A stretch of DNA of 64,000 nt, taken from Vaginimicrobium propionicum. Its GTDB lineage: Bacteria > Actinomycetota > Actinomycetes > Propionibacteriales > Propionibacteriaceae. The number at the start of each line of letters is the position of its first letter. Positions within the stretch are counted from its first letter, which is position 1. Below the pieces are notes generated by a model. The model saw nothing but the letters and a program-made list of their open reading frames with translations, did no database searches and was not told the DNA's origin. The position numbers and the translations under genes were made by a program. This document shows positions 18,437 through 27,458 of the stretch, in pieces. The DNA lies in NCBI RefSeq assembly GCF_900155645.1, contig NZ_LT706985.1, positions 434,001 to 498,000 of the forward strand, read 5' to 3'.

Positions 18437-19952
18437 TATTTGGTTGGTATCTGTTGGCGCGCTAGCTTGCGGAATAATTTCTAGCCTAGGTTTTGCCCCT
18501 ATCGGGATTTGGCCGCTGACCATTATTGGAATAGGTGCATTTTGCCTAGTAACCAGACCATTAACGGTGGCTAAATCAGCGCTTGCGGGCTATCTTTTTG
18601 GCCTTGGTTTCTTTGGGGTAACAATTTCTTACGTAGCCGTATTAGGCGTTTGGGTGGCCGTTCTATTGGTGGCAGTAGTTTCGTGTTATCTGCTGATAGT
18701 TGGTGCCGGTATTCATTTAGTACAACGTCTACCTTTTTGGCCGCTTTGGGTGGCCTGCTTGTGGACGGGCATGGAGTTTTGTTTATCGCGTTTCCCGCTA
18801 GGGGGTTTCGGTTGGTCAAGGTTAGCTTTTACTTCGCCAGATTCACCTTTTGGCGGCTATCTATGGCTACTCGGCGCCCCTGGCGTCACTTTTCTAATTG
18901 CCCTAGCCGCTGCGCTATTAGCAGACTGTGTTGCGGCAAGCTCGGTTAAGCGGTGGCTAACCGCCATCCTGGTTTTAGTAATTGGGGCAGGGGGGTGGCT
19001 TGTTGATCTTACGCCGATACCTGCCGACACGAGTGAGATTCGCGTGGGCATCGTCCAAGGCAATGTTGACGGTAGTGCCGGTCCGCGAGCAATGGGCTAC
19101 GCCATGTCAGTGACAAATAATCATTTAGCCGAAACAATAACTTTGCTGGCTAAGGCTCGCACTGGGTTAACTGAAAACCCCGACATAATCGTTTGGCCAG
19201 AAAACTCTGTTGATTTGGATCCGACACTAGACGCGGCTACCGCTCGGGTTGTCAGCCTAGCTAGCCACTTGGCGTCTCGACCGCTATTTATTGGTGCAGT
19301 CATGTCTGGCCCGGGCGCAGAAGAAAGGCAAACCTCTAGCCTGTGGTATGACGCCTCCGGCGAACTGCAGGCTCGCTACGACAAACGCAATGCTGTACCA
19401 TTCGGGGAATACACCCCCTTCAAAAAGTTAGTATTTGCCCTTGTCCCAATGGCTAAATGGGTGGGCAAGCAAACCGTGCCAGGAACTAAGCCAGGCGTTC
19501 TTTCGGTCGAAGTGAATAACCATCCGATAAAAGTTGGCGACATCATTTGCTATGAGTTGGCTTTCGACAAGACAGTCTACGATGTGACTCGCTACGGCGC
19601 ACAGATCGTACTAGTGCAGTCGAATAACGCCACCTATAGCGCTACATTCCAGCCGAAGCAGCAATTCGCTATCACCAGGGTGCGGGCAATGGAATTACGC
19701 CGAGAAATAGTCGTTACCACTACCAGTTCATTCTCAGGATTAATTGGGCCAAAGGGGGAAATTAGAGCCATTACTGACGAAGGTAGTGCCGCTTGTGAAG
19801 TGTTCACCATCCCCCAACGGCAAGCAATAACGCCGGCGGTTCAAACTGGTTCGATCATCGAAATAATTGCGTTAATTGCTGGCTTAATTTCTGCTGGCTT
19901 GGTGGTAGCCAAATTGATACGTTGCCGGGGTAGAATTGCTAACCATGAGTGA
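18423..19952 (+). CDS. lnt: Apolipoprotein N-acyltransferase
   Basis: Membrane enzyme that adds the third acyl chain to the N-terminal cysteine of lipoproteins. About 509 residues. The N-terminal part (about 1-200) is made of hydrophobic helices. A periplasmic carbon-nitrogen hydrolase domain follows, with the Glu-Lys-Cys triad in IVWPENSVDLD, YDKRNAVPFGEYTPF and VGDIICYELAFD. A last C-terminal TM helix completes the protein. The frame is open upstream to 18339 inside metW; ATG 18423 with AGGA six bases before it is the better start. It ends 8 bases inside the next gene. Lipoprotein substrates in this window include MetQ and the 45.7 kb lipoprotein. Confidence 0.94.
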   Translation: MKTPNIWLVSVGALACGIISSLGFAPIGIWPLTIIGIGAFCLVTRPLTVAKSALAGYLFGLGFFGVTISYVAVLGVWVAVLLVAVVSCYLLIVGAGIHLVQRLPFWPLWVACLWTGMEFCLSRFPLGGFGWSRLAFTSPDSPFGGYLWLLGAPGVTFLIALAAALLADCVAASSVKRWLTAILVLVIGAGGWLVDLTPIPADTSEIRVGIVQGNVDGSAGPRAMGYAMSVTNNHLAETITLLAKARTGLTENPDIIVWPENSVDLDPTLDAATARVVSLASHLASRPLFIGAVMSGPGAEERQTSSLWYDASGELQARYDKRNAVPFGEYTPFKKLVFALVPMAKWVGKQTVPGTKPGVLSVEVNNHPIKVGDIICYELAFDKTVYDVTRYGAQIVLVQSNNATYSATFQPKQQFAITRVRAMELRREIVVTTTSSFSGLIGPKGEIRAITDEGSAACEVFTIPQRQAITPAVQTGSIIEIIALIAGLISAGLVVAKLIRCRGRIANHE

Positions 19953-20706
19953 GATTGCCGGAAGCAGTATAGATAAAGTGCTGGTCATTATTCCCACCTA
20001 CAATGAGGCTGAAAATATTGAGTCTATAGTCGCTAGGTTACGTTCTGCCGTACCGCAGGCATCGGTATTAATTGCCGACGATAATTCCCCGGACGGCACT
20101 GGCGATATCGCGGACTCTATGGCTGCCGAAGATAGCAGTGTTCATGTTATGCATCGCGCCGGAAAACAAGGTTTGGGAGCGGCGTATATAGCTGGGTTTA
20201 AGTGGGGGCTAGCCAACGATTACCAAGTGATAGTTGAGATGGACGCCGATGGCTCTCACCAACCAGAATTATTGCCGAATATACTAGCCGCTCTAGAAAA
20301 TGCCGATATGGTCAAAGGCTCAAGATGGGTCAAAGGTGGAGCCACAGACCAAGAAAAACATCGCGAGTTTTTATCCCGTGCAGCTAACGTGTGGATTCAG
20401 ATGGCGATGGATATTCCAGTACGCGATTCCACTGGCGGATTCAACGCTTTTCGTGCTGATATATTGAAGAAGATTGACTTAGACGATATTGAGTCTCACG
20501 GATACACCTTCCAAGTCGACATGACTAGGCGAGTAATTGAAGCTGGCGGCAAAGTTAGTGAAGTGCCGATCTACTTTCCTGATCGGACGCTAGGGGCGTC
20601 AAAAATGAGTGGTGGAATCATTGCGGAAGCGTTGATGAGAACTGCTGGTTGGGGCGCTAAAAGGCGTTGGAATCAGGTTAAAAATCTTTTTAACAAAGCC
20701 AAATAA
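19945..20706 (+). CDS. ppm1: Polyprenol-phosphate mannose synthase (Dpm1/Ppm1-like GT2)
   Basis: Transfers mannose from GDP-mannose to polyprenyl phosphate, giving the lipid-linked donor for lipoglycan and protein mannosylation. 253-residue GT2 enzyme with VLVIIPTYNEAENIESIV, the UDP/GDP site IADDNSPDGTGDIAD, GLGAAYIAGFKWG, the metal-binding VEMDADGSHQPE, and SRWVKGGATDQEKHREFLSR. It lacks C-terminal TM helices, as in the soluble Dpm1 type. ATG 19945 is preferred over TTG 19936. The overlap with lnt mirrors the fused Lnt-Ppm1 protein of Mycobacterium tuberculosis, supporting the assignment. Confidence 0.92.
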   Translation: MSEIAGSSIDKVLVIIPTYNEAENIESIVARLRSAVPQASVLIADDNSPDGTGDIADSMAAEDSSVHVMHRAGKQGLGAAYIAGFKWGLANDYQVIVEMDADGSHQPELLPNILAALENADMVKGSRWVKGGATDQEKHREFLSRAANVWIQMAMDIPVRDSTGGFNAFRADILKKIDLDDIESHGYTFQVDMTRRVIEAGGKVSEVPIYFPDRTLGASKMSGGIIAEALMRTAGWGAKRRWNQVKNLFNKAK

Positions 20707-20714
20707 TTTCGGCT

Positions 20715-21053
20715 TTAATATTGCACCCGATTGCGTACGACTTCGAGACGTTCAGCCAAAAGCTTCTCTAAATCCTCGACAGAACGACGCTCCAATAACA
20801 TGTCCCAGTGGGTGCGTACTGGTTTGATTTTTTTCTCATCAGGTTTCGTTCCGTCACTGCGTTCAGCAACCTCACCGCAGCGTGGGCATTCCCATTCGGC
20901 CGGTAGATCTGCTTCGGTAGAGAACGGTATCTCGAATTCGTGCCCATTGTTACATACAAAACCCAGCACATGGCGTTCAGCGAATTCGATGCCCTCTTCG
21001 TCCTCGAAACTCTTAGCACCTAATCCAACACCGCGTAGCGCACGATCACTCAT
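20715..21053 (-). CDS. rbpA: RNA polymerase-binding protein RbpA
   Basis: Actinobacterial transcription factor that binds RNA polymerase and the principal sigma factor and stabilises the open complex. 112 residues. The N-terminal tail starts MSDRALRGVGLGAKSFE. The core domain carries VCNNGHEFEIPFS and WECPRCGEVAE. The basic linker is KKIKPVRTHWDML and the sigma-interaction helices are RSVEDLEKLLAERLEVVR. Of two close ATGs, 21053 is chosen because AGGAGG sits seven bases upstream of it and only about one base from the ATG at 21059. It is convergent with ppm1; AAAGCC/GGCTTT across the 8-base gap could form a small terminator. Confidence 0.96.
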   Translation of the reverse strand: MSDRALRGVGLGAKSFEDEEGIEFAERHVLGFVCNNGHEFEIPFSTEADLPAEWECPRCGEVAERSDGTKPDEKKIKPVRTHWDMLLERRSVEDLEKLLAERLEVVRNRVQY

Positions 21054-21104
21054 AACCATTCCTCCTCGCGTTGGTTATAACGCCTTATCGTTCTGCTTTG
21101 TTCC

Positions 21105-21875
21105 CTAACCAGGCCAAACACCCTTGGCTATGGCAACATCTTTGAGAACCTTCGGCCTATCAGTGATGATGCCGTCTACGCCTATATCTATCAGTTCCGC
21201 CATCTCAATGGGGTCGTTTACTGTCCAAATGTGGATACGGATACCGCGTTTATGAACATTAGACAACAACTTTGGGGTGACCAACCGAATCTTTTTGCCA
21301 GCAACTCGGACGCAGACCGGGATCTGTAATGCTGCTGCTCCAAGATCAAATATCTTGGTTAGTGGAGGACAAAATTTCGTGACGCCAACCCCCACGCTGG
21401 ACATAGAAGTTAAGGTTCCGAGCTTTGCTCGACGAAATTTAGCTAATCTGAAGTGCGAGAAAGAGGCTACGCAAACCCGGTTTATTGCTTTATGGCGCCG
21501 AATCGTTTCTATCAACGGCTGAATTGCCGTGCTAGCTTTAATGTCGATGTTAATGAAAGTATCTGGAAATTCTTCTAGAACCTCGTCCAGTGTCGGAATT
21601 TGGTCAGTATCGGCGATTCTTGCTTTACGGACATCAGAAAACGGTAATTTAGCAACCAACCCACTACGATCAGTTACCCGATCCAAACGGTCATCGTGGA
21701 AAGCTATCAATTTTCCGTCAGCGGTTGCGTGAACGTCTGTCTCGATGTGACGGTAACCAATCTCGACTGCTTTTTTGAAGGCATACAGAGAATTTTCCCG
21801 CCCGCTATCTTCGGCACTTACATACCCACCCCGATGCGCCATGCACACAAAGCCGTCCAAATATGCATTAACCAC
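21105..21875 (-). CDS. Glycerophosphodiester phosphodiesterase
   Basis: Hydrolyses glycerophosphodiesters to glycerol 3-phosphate and an alcohol. At 256 residues it is a GDPD TIM barrel. Catalytic features are MAHRGGYVSAEDSGRENSL (first His, Arg and the Glu-Asn), HIETDVHATADGKLIAFHDD (Glu, Asp and the second His), FINIDIKAS, and the C-terminal RIHIWTVNDPIEMAELIDIG and DGIITDRP. There is no signal peptide, so it is probably cytoplasmic. GTG start behind AGGATTC. It is divergent from pdxY with 23 bases between starts. Confidence 0.93.
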   Translation of the reverse strand: MVNAYLDGFVCMAHRGGYVSAEDSGRENSLYAFKKAVEIGYRHIETDVHATADGKLIAFHDDRLDRVTDRSGLVAKLPFSDVRKARIADTDQIPTLDEVLEEFPDTFINIDIKASTAIQPLIETIRRHKAINRVCVASFSHFRLAKFRRAKLGTLTSMSSVGVGVTKFCPPLTKIFDLGAAALQIPVCVRVAGKKIRLVTPKLLSNVHKRGIRIHIWTVNDPIEMAELIDIGVDGIITDRPKVLKDVAIAKGVWPG

Positions 21876-21898
21876 AATTGAATCCTAATATCTAGAAA

Positions 21899-22747
21899 GT
21901 GAAAACGATTCTTTCGATTCAATCTGCGGTTGCCTATGGGTTTGCTGGCAACTCCGCTGCGATATTCCCAATAAGACGCATGGGCTTAGATGTTTGGCCG
22001 GTCTACACTGTGACTTTCTCTGCCAATACCGTTTATGGGCCTCCCCATGGTCCGCTAATGACCCCTGAGCAGGTAAGTGATGTTGTGGCCGGCATTGCAG
22101 AGTTAGGGGAGTTAAATAACGTAGATGCCGTCTTGTCTGGTTATTTAGGTGAAGCCGGCATTGCCCATTCGATAGCTGAAGCTGTCGATTTGACTCGCGA
22201 ATATAATCCGAATGCTATCTATCTTTGTGATCCAGTGATGGGTGACATTGATCGGGGCTTTTATTCAATGCCTGGAATACCAGAGTTTATTCGTGATGAG
22301 CTCGTTCCAAGAGCCACCTATTTGACCCCGAACCTTTTTGAACTTCGAGCCCTGGTTGGTCGTCCAGTTGATGGCCTGACAGAAATTGTCACAGCAGCTA
22401 AAGAGTTACTGGCTAAGGGACCGAAAGCCATAATTGTCACCTCGGCAATTACTTCAACGCACGAACTCGCGATGGTTGCTGTGGATGCCAATGGCGCTTG
22501 GGCGGTCAGTACACCTATGCTTAGCCGTAAATTTGAAGGTTCTGGGGATTTAACCTCAGCGATTTTACTATCAAATCTTCTAAAAGGTGCCGGACTTGAT
22601 AAAGCGCTGTCGGCTACCGCTAATTCAGTTTATGGCGTGTTAGCTGGCACTAGGGAGCGGCGCGAATTGGACATAGTGGGTACTCAAGAAGAATTGGTTA
22701 ACCCAAGCAATAGCTTCGTAGCTACAAAACTTAAATTAACTATCTAA
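21899..22747 (+). CDS. pdxY: Pyridoxal kinase PdxY
   Basis: Phosphorylates pyridoxal in B6 salvage. 282-residue ribokinase-superfamily protein with ILSIQSAVAYGFAGNSAA, VWPVYTVTFSANTVYG, LSGYLGEAGIAHSI, the ATP/Mg segment YLCDPVMGDIDRGFY, TYLTPNLFELRALVGRPVD, and FEGSGDLTSAIL. The last carries the GSGD catalytic Asp (GxGD signature). The GTG start overlaps the divergent promoter space of the GDPD gene. Its 3' end overlaps the convergent HTH-MurA gene by 12 bases. Confidence 0.93.
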   Translation: MKTILSIQSAVAYGFAGNSAAIFPIRRMGLDVWPVYTVTFSANTVYGPPHGPLMTPEQVSDVVAGIAELGELNNVDAVLSGYLGEAGIAHSIAEAVDLTREYNPNAIYLCDPVMGDIDRGFYSMPGIPEFIRDELVPRATYLTPNLFELRALVGRPVDGLTEIVTAAKELLAKGPKAIIVTSAITSTHELAMVAVDANGAWAVSTPMLSRKFEGSGDLTSAILLSNLLKGAGLDKALSATANSVYGVLAGTRERRELDIVGTQEELVNPSNSFVATKLKLTI

Positions 22748-24274
22748 ATCGTCGGCCTCAGTAAACTCCTCCACTTCAGCTCCCAAAGCGCTTAGTCGGT
22801 GGGGGAGTTCCTCGTAGCCGCGATTGATAACGTAAACATCGCGCAAGACGGAAGTTCCTCTTGCAGCTAACATGGCAAGCATTACGCACATTGCTGGTCG
22901 CAGGGCTGGTGGGGAAACCATATCGCGAGCACGCCATTTTGTTGGACCAGTTATTTCTAGCCGGTGCAGATCGAAGAGTTTGGTGCGGGCACCTAATTTG
23001 TTCAGGTCAAGTAGGTGACTAGCTCTAGTTTCGTAAACCCAGTCGTGAATCAAAGTGGTGCCATGAGCACAAGCAGCAATAACAGCGAAGAATGGCAGAT
23101 TGTCGATATTTAGCCCTGGGAAAGGCATTGGGTGAATTTTGTCGACGGCAGCATGTAGTTCTGATGGATGAACAGTGATATCCACTAGACGGGTAAAACC
23201 ATTACCAGATAGGTATTCGGGGCTTATCGAATATTGCTGACCCATTTCAGCCAGCACAGATAATTCAATTTCTAAAAACTCTATTGGTGCTCGCTGTACA
23301 GTGATCTCGCATCCAGTAACGATACCGGCAGTGATTAAGCTCATTGCCTCGATGGGGTCTTCTGAAATTATGTATTCGATATCTTTCGATATTTCTTGAG
23401 TACCAACAATTTTTAGGGTCGTGGTGCCAATACCATCAATTTTTACGCCGAGGGCAGTCAAGAATACGCATAGATCTTGAACCATATAGTTCGGTGAGGC
23501 ATTGCGGATAACAGTTGTACCTTTAGCCATAGCCGCCGCTAATAAGGCATTTTCAGTAACGGTATCGCCGCGTTCAGTCAAAACGATATGACGATCAAGG
23601 GCTGGTTGCCGGTTAACATGTGCGCGGTAATTTCCCTCAGTGGCTACTACGTTTAATCCGAAGTGACGAAGAGCTTGCAGATGCGGTTCAACAGTACGGG
23701 TTCCAAGATCGCATCCGCCAGCGTAGGGGAGTGTGAAATCGTCCATTAAATGCATTAATGGCCCAAGAAACATAATGATAGAGCGAGTTTTCTCACCTGC
23801 TGTGCGGTTCAAACTTGAAATATCTAATGTCTCAGGACGCCTAACAGTTAAGTCTTTTCCGTCTACCGACCACTCCGTTTTGACCCCAATAGAGTTAAGT
23901 ACCTCGATTAGGCGACTAACTTCCTCAATCCGTGCAATACCGCGCAGCACTGTGCGCCCAGCATTCAACAAACTTGCGCACAACAGCGATACAGCAGCAT
24001 TCTTTGAAGAACGTACTGCTATTGAGCCAGAAAGTGGACGACAACCAGTTATCCGAAAATTCGGTGTCGCCTGAGTGGTAATTAACGTAGAGGACAACGC
24101 CTCAGCTATTCGGTTAACCATCTCCAGGGTCACATTCTGGTGACCTGTTTCGATCCGATGCACCGCAGACTGGCTAGATTTTAGGGCTTTCGCTAAGTCG
24201 CTTTGAGTCATTCCCCGATGCAGACGAGCGTCACGAATCAACCGTCCGATTTTCTCTGGAGATATATTGGTCAC
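22736..24274 (-). CDS. HTH-MurA fusion: XRE-type DNA-binding domain plus UDP-GlcNAc enolpyruvyltransferase-like domain
   Basis: 512 residues in two parts. Residues about 7-65 are an XRE/Cro helix-turn-helix (IGRLIRDARLHRGMTQSDLA, then SSQSAVHRIETGHQNV). Residues about 75-505 are an EPT/MurA domain. MurA active-site counterparts are retained: Lys/Asn in VRSSKNAAVSLL, the PEP-binding Cys in YAGGCDLGTRTVEPH (with the Arg five residues on), the Asp in FPGLNIDNLPFF, the Arg in YETRASHLLDL, and the Arg in VINRGYEELP. The usual MurA has no HTH. It could be a sensor-repressor of cell-wall synthesis, an enzyme, or both. Such fusions are known in actinobacteria but their function is not settled. A CATAC-N12-GTATG dyad lies just upstream. 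Confidence 0.88.
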   Translation of the reverse strand: MTNISPEKIGRLIRDARLHRGMTQSDLAKALKSSQSAVHRIETGHQNVTLEMVNRIAEALSSTLITTQATPNFRITGCRPLSGSIAVRSSKNAAVSLLCASLLNAGRTVLRGIARIEEVSRLIEVLNSIGVKTEWSVDGKDLTVRRPETLDISSLNRTAGEKTRSIIMFLGPLMHLMDDFTLPYAGGCDLGTRTVEPHLQALRHFGLNVVATEGNYRAHVNRQPALDRHIVLTERGDTVTENALLAAAMAKGTTVIRNASPNYMVQDLCVFLTALGVKIDGIGTTTLKIVGTQEISKDIEYIISEDPIEAMSLITAGIVTGCEITVQRAPIEFLEIELSVLAEMGQQYSISPEYLSGNGFTRLVDITVHPSELHAAVDKIHPMPFPGLNIDNLPFFAVIAACAHGTTLIHDWVYETRASHLLDLNKLGARTKLFDLHRLEITGPTKWRARDMVSPPALRPAMCVMLAMLAARGTSVLRDVYVINRGYEELPHRLSALGAEVEEFTEADDLDS

Positions 24275-24291
24275 TCGGTCAGTTTAACTCA

Positions 24292-24313
24292 CATACGATA
24301 TTTTTTCAGTATG
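24292..24313. promoter_or_regulatory. Inverted repeat between HTH-MurA and lpd, possible operator
   Basis: CATAC (24292-24296) and GTATG (24309-24313) form a dyad separated by 12 A/T-rich bases. It lies 18 bases upstream of the HTH-MurA ATG and 37 bases upstream of the lpd ATG. XRE regulators usually bind such short dyads near their own promoter. This is a positional inference only. Confidence 0.3.
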
Positions 24314-24349
24314 CTTTTAGTGGGGTTGCACATGTTCTAGAGTAAATAC

Positions 24350-25750
24350 ATGAGCTCACAGTTTGATGTAGTCGTTCTCGGGGCTGGTCCTGGCGGCTAT
24401 GTTGCGGCCATTCGTGCCGCACAATTAGGCAAGAAAACCGCAATCGTTGAAAAACAATGGTGGGGTGGTGTGTGCCTTAATGTTGGCTGCATACCAACGA
24501 AATCTTTGTTACGTAATGCTGAAATAGCCAATATCTTGAACAACCAAAAAGAATTGTTCGGCATCAATGGTGATGTGACTATGGACTATTCAGTAGCTTT
24601 CAAGCGCAGCCGTCAAGTATCAGAACGGATGATAAAAGGCGTTCACTTCTTGATGAAGAAGAATAAGATCACCGAATTTAATGGTTGGGGCACGTTCAAG
24701 GACGCCAAAACCATTGAGGTTGATGATGGTAACGGTAATGTTCAATCAATCGTAGGTAGCAACATCATTATCGCCGCTGGGGCTACCGCGAAAATGCTTC
24801 CGGGCACTTCAAAATCAGCAAACGTGTGGACATTCGAGGAGCTTATTCTTGCTGAGCAGCTACCTAAGTCAATTATCATTGGCGGGTCAGGTGCTATCGG
24901 CACTGAATTTGCTTTTGTGCTAGCCAATTACGGCGTTGACGTGACTATCGTCGAATATCTTGATCGTATGGTGCCGACTGAAGATAAAGAAATCAGCGCC
25001 GAACTGGCGAAACATTACAAGAAGCTCGGTATTAAATTGCTGACTTCTACAGCAGTTAAAACGGTTGAAGATACCGGCGCTGGCGTTCGGGTAACCGTTG
25101 AGCCAGCCAAGGGTGGCGAGCAGCAAGTTCTAGAAGCAGACAAGATGTTACAAGCCATGGGATTTGCGCCACGCACGAAAGGCTACGGCCTAGAAAATAC
25201 TGGCGTAAAACTAACCGAACGTGGCGCTATCGAGATTGACGACTATTGTCGCACAAATGTGCCAGGTGTCTACGCTATCGGAGACGCTACTGCGAAGATG
25301 ATGTTAGCCCACACGGCGGAGGCTCAAGGCGTAGTGGCGGCTGAAACCATCGCCGGGGCAGAAACCATGCCGGTCAATTACGATATGATTCCGCGCGCTA
25401 CCTACTGCCAGCCACAGATTGGTACCTTTGGCTATTCTGAGGAGCAAGCCAAGGCAAAGGGCTACAACGTTAAGGTAGCTAAGTTCCCATTCAGCGCGAA
25501 CGGCAAAGCGTGGGGTCTTGGTGAGGGTGTTGGTTTCGTAAAGTTGGTTGCTGATGCCACCTATAACGAGATTCTTGGTCTAACAATGATCGGCCCAGAC
25601 GTCACGGAGCTGCTGCCTGAGCTGCAACTAGCTCAGCAGTGGGATCTAACTACGGCCGAGGTGGCTCGCGTCGTTCACGCGCATCCAACGCTCTCGGAGG
25701 CTTTGAAGGAAGCTGTCGAGGGCATCGAAGGTCATATGATTAACCTCTAA
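24350..25750 (+). CDS. lpd: Dihydrolipoyl dehydrogenase (E3)
   Basis: FAD enzyme that re-oxidises dihydrolipoamide of 2-oxoacid dehydrogenase complexes using NAD+. 466 residues with FAD motif [15 protein letters not shown], redox disulfide [14 protein letters not shown] (Cys 42 and 47 by count), NAD motif [40 protein letters not shown], and the catalytic C-terminal [16 protein letters not shown] (His-Glu). No E1 or E2 gene lies beside it, so it probably serves several complexes, and in actinobacteria also a peroxidase system. A strong terminator follows 13 bases after the stop. Confidence 0.96.
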   Translation: MSSQFDVVVLGAGPGGYVAAIRAAQLGKKTAIVEKQWWGGVCLNVGCIPTKSLLRNAEIANILNNQKELFGINGDVTMDYSVAFKRSRQVSERMIKGVHFLMKKNKITEFNGWGTFKDAKTIEVDDGNGNVQSIVGSNIIIAAGATAKMLPGTSKSANVWTFEELILAEQLPKSIIIGGSGAIGTEFAFVLANYGVDVTIVEYLDRMVPTEDKEISAELAKHYKKLGIKLLTSTAVKTVEDTGAGVRVTVEPAKGGEQQVLEADKMLQAMGFAPRTKGYGLENTGVKLTERGAIEIDDYCRTNVPGVYAIGDATAKMMLAHTAEAQGVVAAETIAGAETMPVNYDMIPRATYCQPQIGTFGYSEEQAKAKGYNVKVAKFPFSANGKAWGLGEGVGFVKLVADATYNEILGLTMIGPDVTELLPELQLAQQWDLTTAEVARVVHAHPTLSEALKEAVEGIEGHMINL

Positions 25751-25763
25751 ATTTTTAAAACTG

Positions 25764-25805
25764 ATTATTGGGCACTCGTCTCGTCGGTGGGTGCCCAATA
25801 ATTTT
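25764..25805 (+). terminator. Intrinsic terminator after lpd
   Basis: Perfect 12-bp stem ATTATTGGGCAC (25764-25775) with GTGCCCAATAAT (25791-25802), a 15-base loop and a T-run at the 3' edge (AATAATTTT). The minus-strand reading also starts with AAAATTATT, so it can serve the convergent YigZ gene, whose stop is at 25820. Confidence 0.9.
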
Positions 25806-25819
25806 GCTGGCGAAATTTA

Positions 25820-26476
25820 TTAGGCAAAGTTTTCCCAGCGAGTCGCTACTTCAACTGGCTGGTATCTACCCGAAGTCAAGGCTGCCACCTGAGAGTGTAG
25901 TTGTGCTATTTCCCCAATGGGGTAGTAGAGGGTTAAGGTGCCGCCGCTATCCTCATATCGGGTTTCTCCTAGTCGCCATTGGCCTCTAAGTTCTTGCTCT
26001 AGCCGGCCAATGTCGGCGTAGTCAACGTGTATTTCAGCCACTGACACCAAAGTACGGTAGGTATATTTAGCTTCAGCCAATGTTTTTGCTGCAGTTTGTG
26101 AATAAGCCTGAACCAGCCCGCCAGTTCCAAGCAATATGCCACCAAAATATCTGACGACCGCTACCACAATGTCTGAAAGCTCGCCACCATCCGGCAGAGG
26201 TTTGAACGCCTTTATGGCATCTAATATCGGTGCGCCAGCAGTCCCAGCCGGTTCACCGTCATCACTGAATCGTTGAATATTACGATTGTGGCCGATGACG
26301 AAAGCGTGACAGACATGGCGGGCTTGGCGATGTTCAGCACGTACCCCCGCCAAAAAATCTCTAGCTTGCTCTTCGCAATCGGCATGACCAAGGTAACCAA
26401 TAAACCGAGACTTCTTGATTAGGATCTCAACGTTTTGGCATGAGTTCGATATGGGAACGACATAGCTATTCATCAT
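25820..26476 (-). CDS. YigZ/IMPACT family protein
   Basis: 218-residue member of the IMPACT/YigZ family. The N-terminal domain matches the UPF0029 fold shared with the eukaryotic translation regulator IMPACT: IKKSRFIGYLGHADCEEQAR, HVCHAFVIGHNRNIQRFSDDGEP, AGTAGAPILDAI and VVAVVRYFGGILLGTGGLV. The C-terminal domain of about 65 residues is the DUF1949 ferredoxin-like fold. The bacterial role is unproven; a link to translation or nucleic-acid binding is inferred from homologues. ATG 26476 or 26473. It follows metQ on the same strand across a stem-loop. Confidence 0.93.
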   Translation of the reverse strand: MMNSYVVPISNSCQNVEILIKKSRFIGYLGHADCEEQARDFLAGVRAEHRQARHVCHAFVIGHNRNIQRFSDDGEPAGTAGAPILDAIKAFKPLPDGGELSDIVVAVVRYFGGILLGTGGLVQAYSQTAAKTLAEAKYTYRTLVSVAEIHVDYADIGRLEQELRGQWRLGETRYEDSGGTLTLYYPIGEIAQLHSQVAALTSGRYQPVEVATRWENFA

Positions 26477-26490
26477 TAATGAACGTAGTA

Positions 26491-26525
26491 GAGCGGTCAG
26501 TTCGCGTCTAGCAAACTGACCGCTC
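26491..26525 (-). terminator. 12-bp stem-loop downstream of metQ
   Basis: GAGCGGTCAGTT (26491-26502) pairs perfectly with AACTGACCGCTC (26514-26525) around an 11-base loop. It lies 17 bases past the metQ stop and just before the YigZ start, so it most likely ends metNIQ transcription. No U-tract follows on the minus strand, so Rho-independence is uncertain. Confidence 0.6.
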
Positions 26526-26541
26526 TGGAGAAATTAATTAA

Positions 26542-27384
26542 CTATTTGCAGGCTGGAACAACAGAACCTTGATATTTCTGGGTAATCCAATCCTGGGTTT
26601 GGGTTGAGCACAGTAGTTCAGCCAGTTTTTTCAATGGCCCTTCATTCTTATCCTCACTACGCACAACTAGTACGTTTGCATAAGGGTTATCATCGGCTCG
26701 TTCAGTCGCAATAGTGTCATTGATAGGGTCTAGGCCGTTTACCAAAGCAAAGTTCGAGTTGATCACTGCGGCGTCTAAATCGGGAAGTGAACGTGCAACC
26801 TGTGGGGCTTCAAGCTCAACAATCTCTAATTTTTTATCATTACGCGAGATATTGATTGGCGTAGCGTTGAGGTCATCCGGGTTTTCAAGCTCAATCAAGC
26901 CCTCGTCAACAAGCAAACGCAGCGCGCGACCCTCATTAGTCGGGTCATTAGGGACACCAATCTTGGCACCCTCGGGCAAATCTTTTAGGGACTTAACTTT
27001 CTGCGAATAAACGCCTAGCGGCTCCAGATGTACCGGTGTCAGCGTTTCAATCTTGTATCCAAACTGATCTACGGCATCGTCTAAGTAAGGCTGATGCTGG
27101 AAATAGTTGGCGTCCAAGGAGCCAGAATCAAGGGCAGCATTTGGTTGCTTATAGTCGTTGAATTCCTTGACATTGATTGACAGCCCAGCCTCTTTAGCTT
27201 GAGTTTCCTGAATGTAGGCCAAAATCTCGCCATGCGGGGTAGGGGTGGCGCCGACAGTGACAATGGTTAGCCCGTCGTCGGTTTTTTCCCAAGTCCGCTC
27301 ATTGGTTTCGGAGGATTTAGAACAGCCAGTTAATAACAAGGCGGCTGCGGCCAAACCAGCAGCAATCTTTAACGATTTTTTCAT
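26542..27384 (-). CDS. metQ: Methionine ABC transporter substrate-binding lipoprotein MetQ
   Basis: NlpA/MetQ-family binding protein, lipid-anchored outside the membrane, that delivers D/L-methionine to MetI-MetN. 280 residues. A basic N-terminus (MKKSLKI) is followed by a hydrophobic segment and lipobox LLLTGCSKS. The mature part contains VTVGATPTPHGEIL, the conserved ANYFQHQPYLD, and GAKIGVPNDPTNEGRALRLL. ATG 27384 is chosen because AAAGGAAA precedes it; the frame itself is open a further 11 codons upstream. It is the third gene after metN and metI. A stem-loop follows the stop. Confidence 0.95.
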   Translation of the reverse strand: MKKSLKIAAGLAAAALLLTGCSKSSETNERTWEKTDDGLTIVTVGATPTPHGEILAYIQETQAKEAGLSINVKEFNDYKQPNAALDSGSLDANYFQHQPYLDDAVDQFGYKIETLTPVHLEPLGVYSQKVKSLKDLPEGAKIGVPNDPTNEGRALRLLVDEGLIELENPDDLNATPINISRNDKKLEIVELEAPQVARSLPDLDAAVINSNFALVNGLDPINDTIATERADDNPYANVLVVRSEDKNEGPLKKLAELLCSTQTQDWITQKYQGSVVPACK

Positions 27385-27458
27385 GGGTTTTCCTTTCGAA
27401 TAATCTGGGTAGCCCAAAGGTTCTATTAACTTTAAGTTTCAGGGTCGGTCGACTTATG

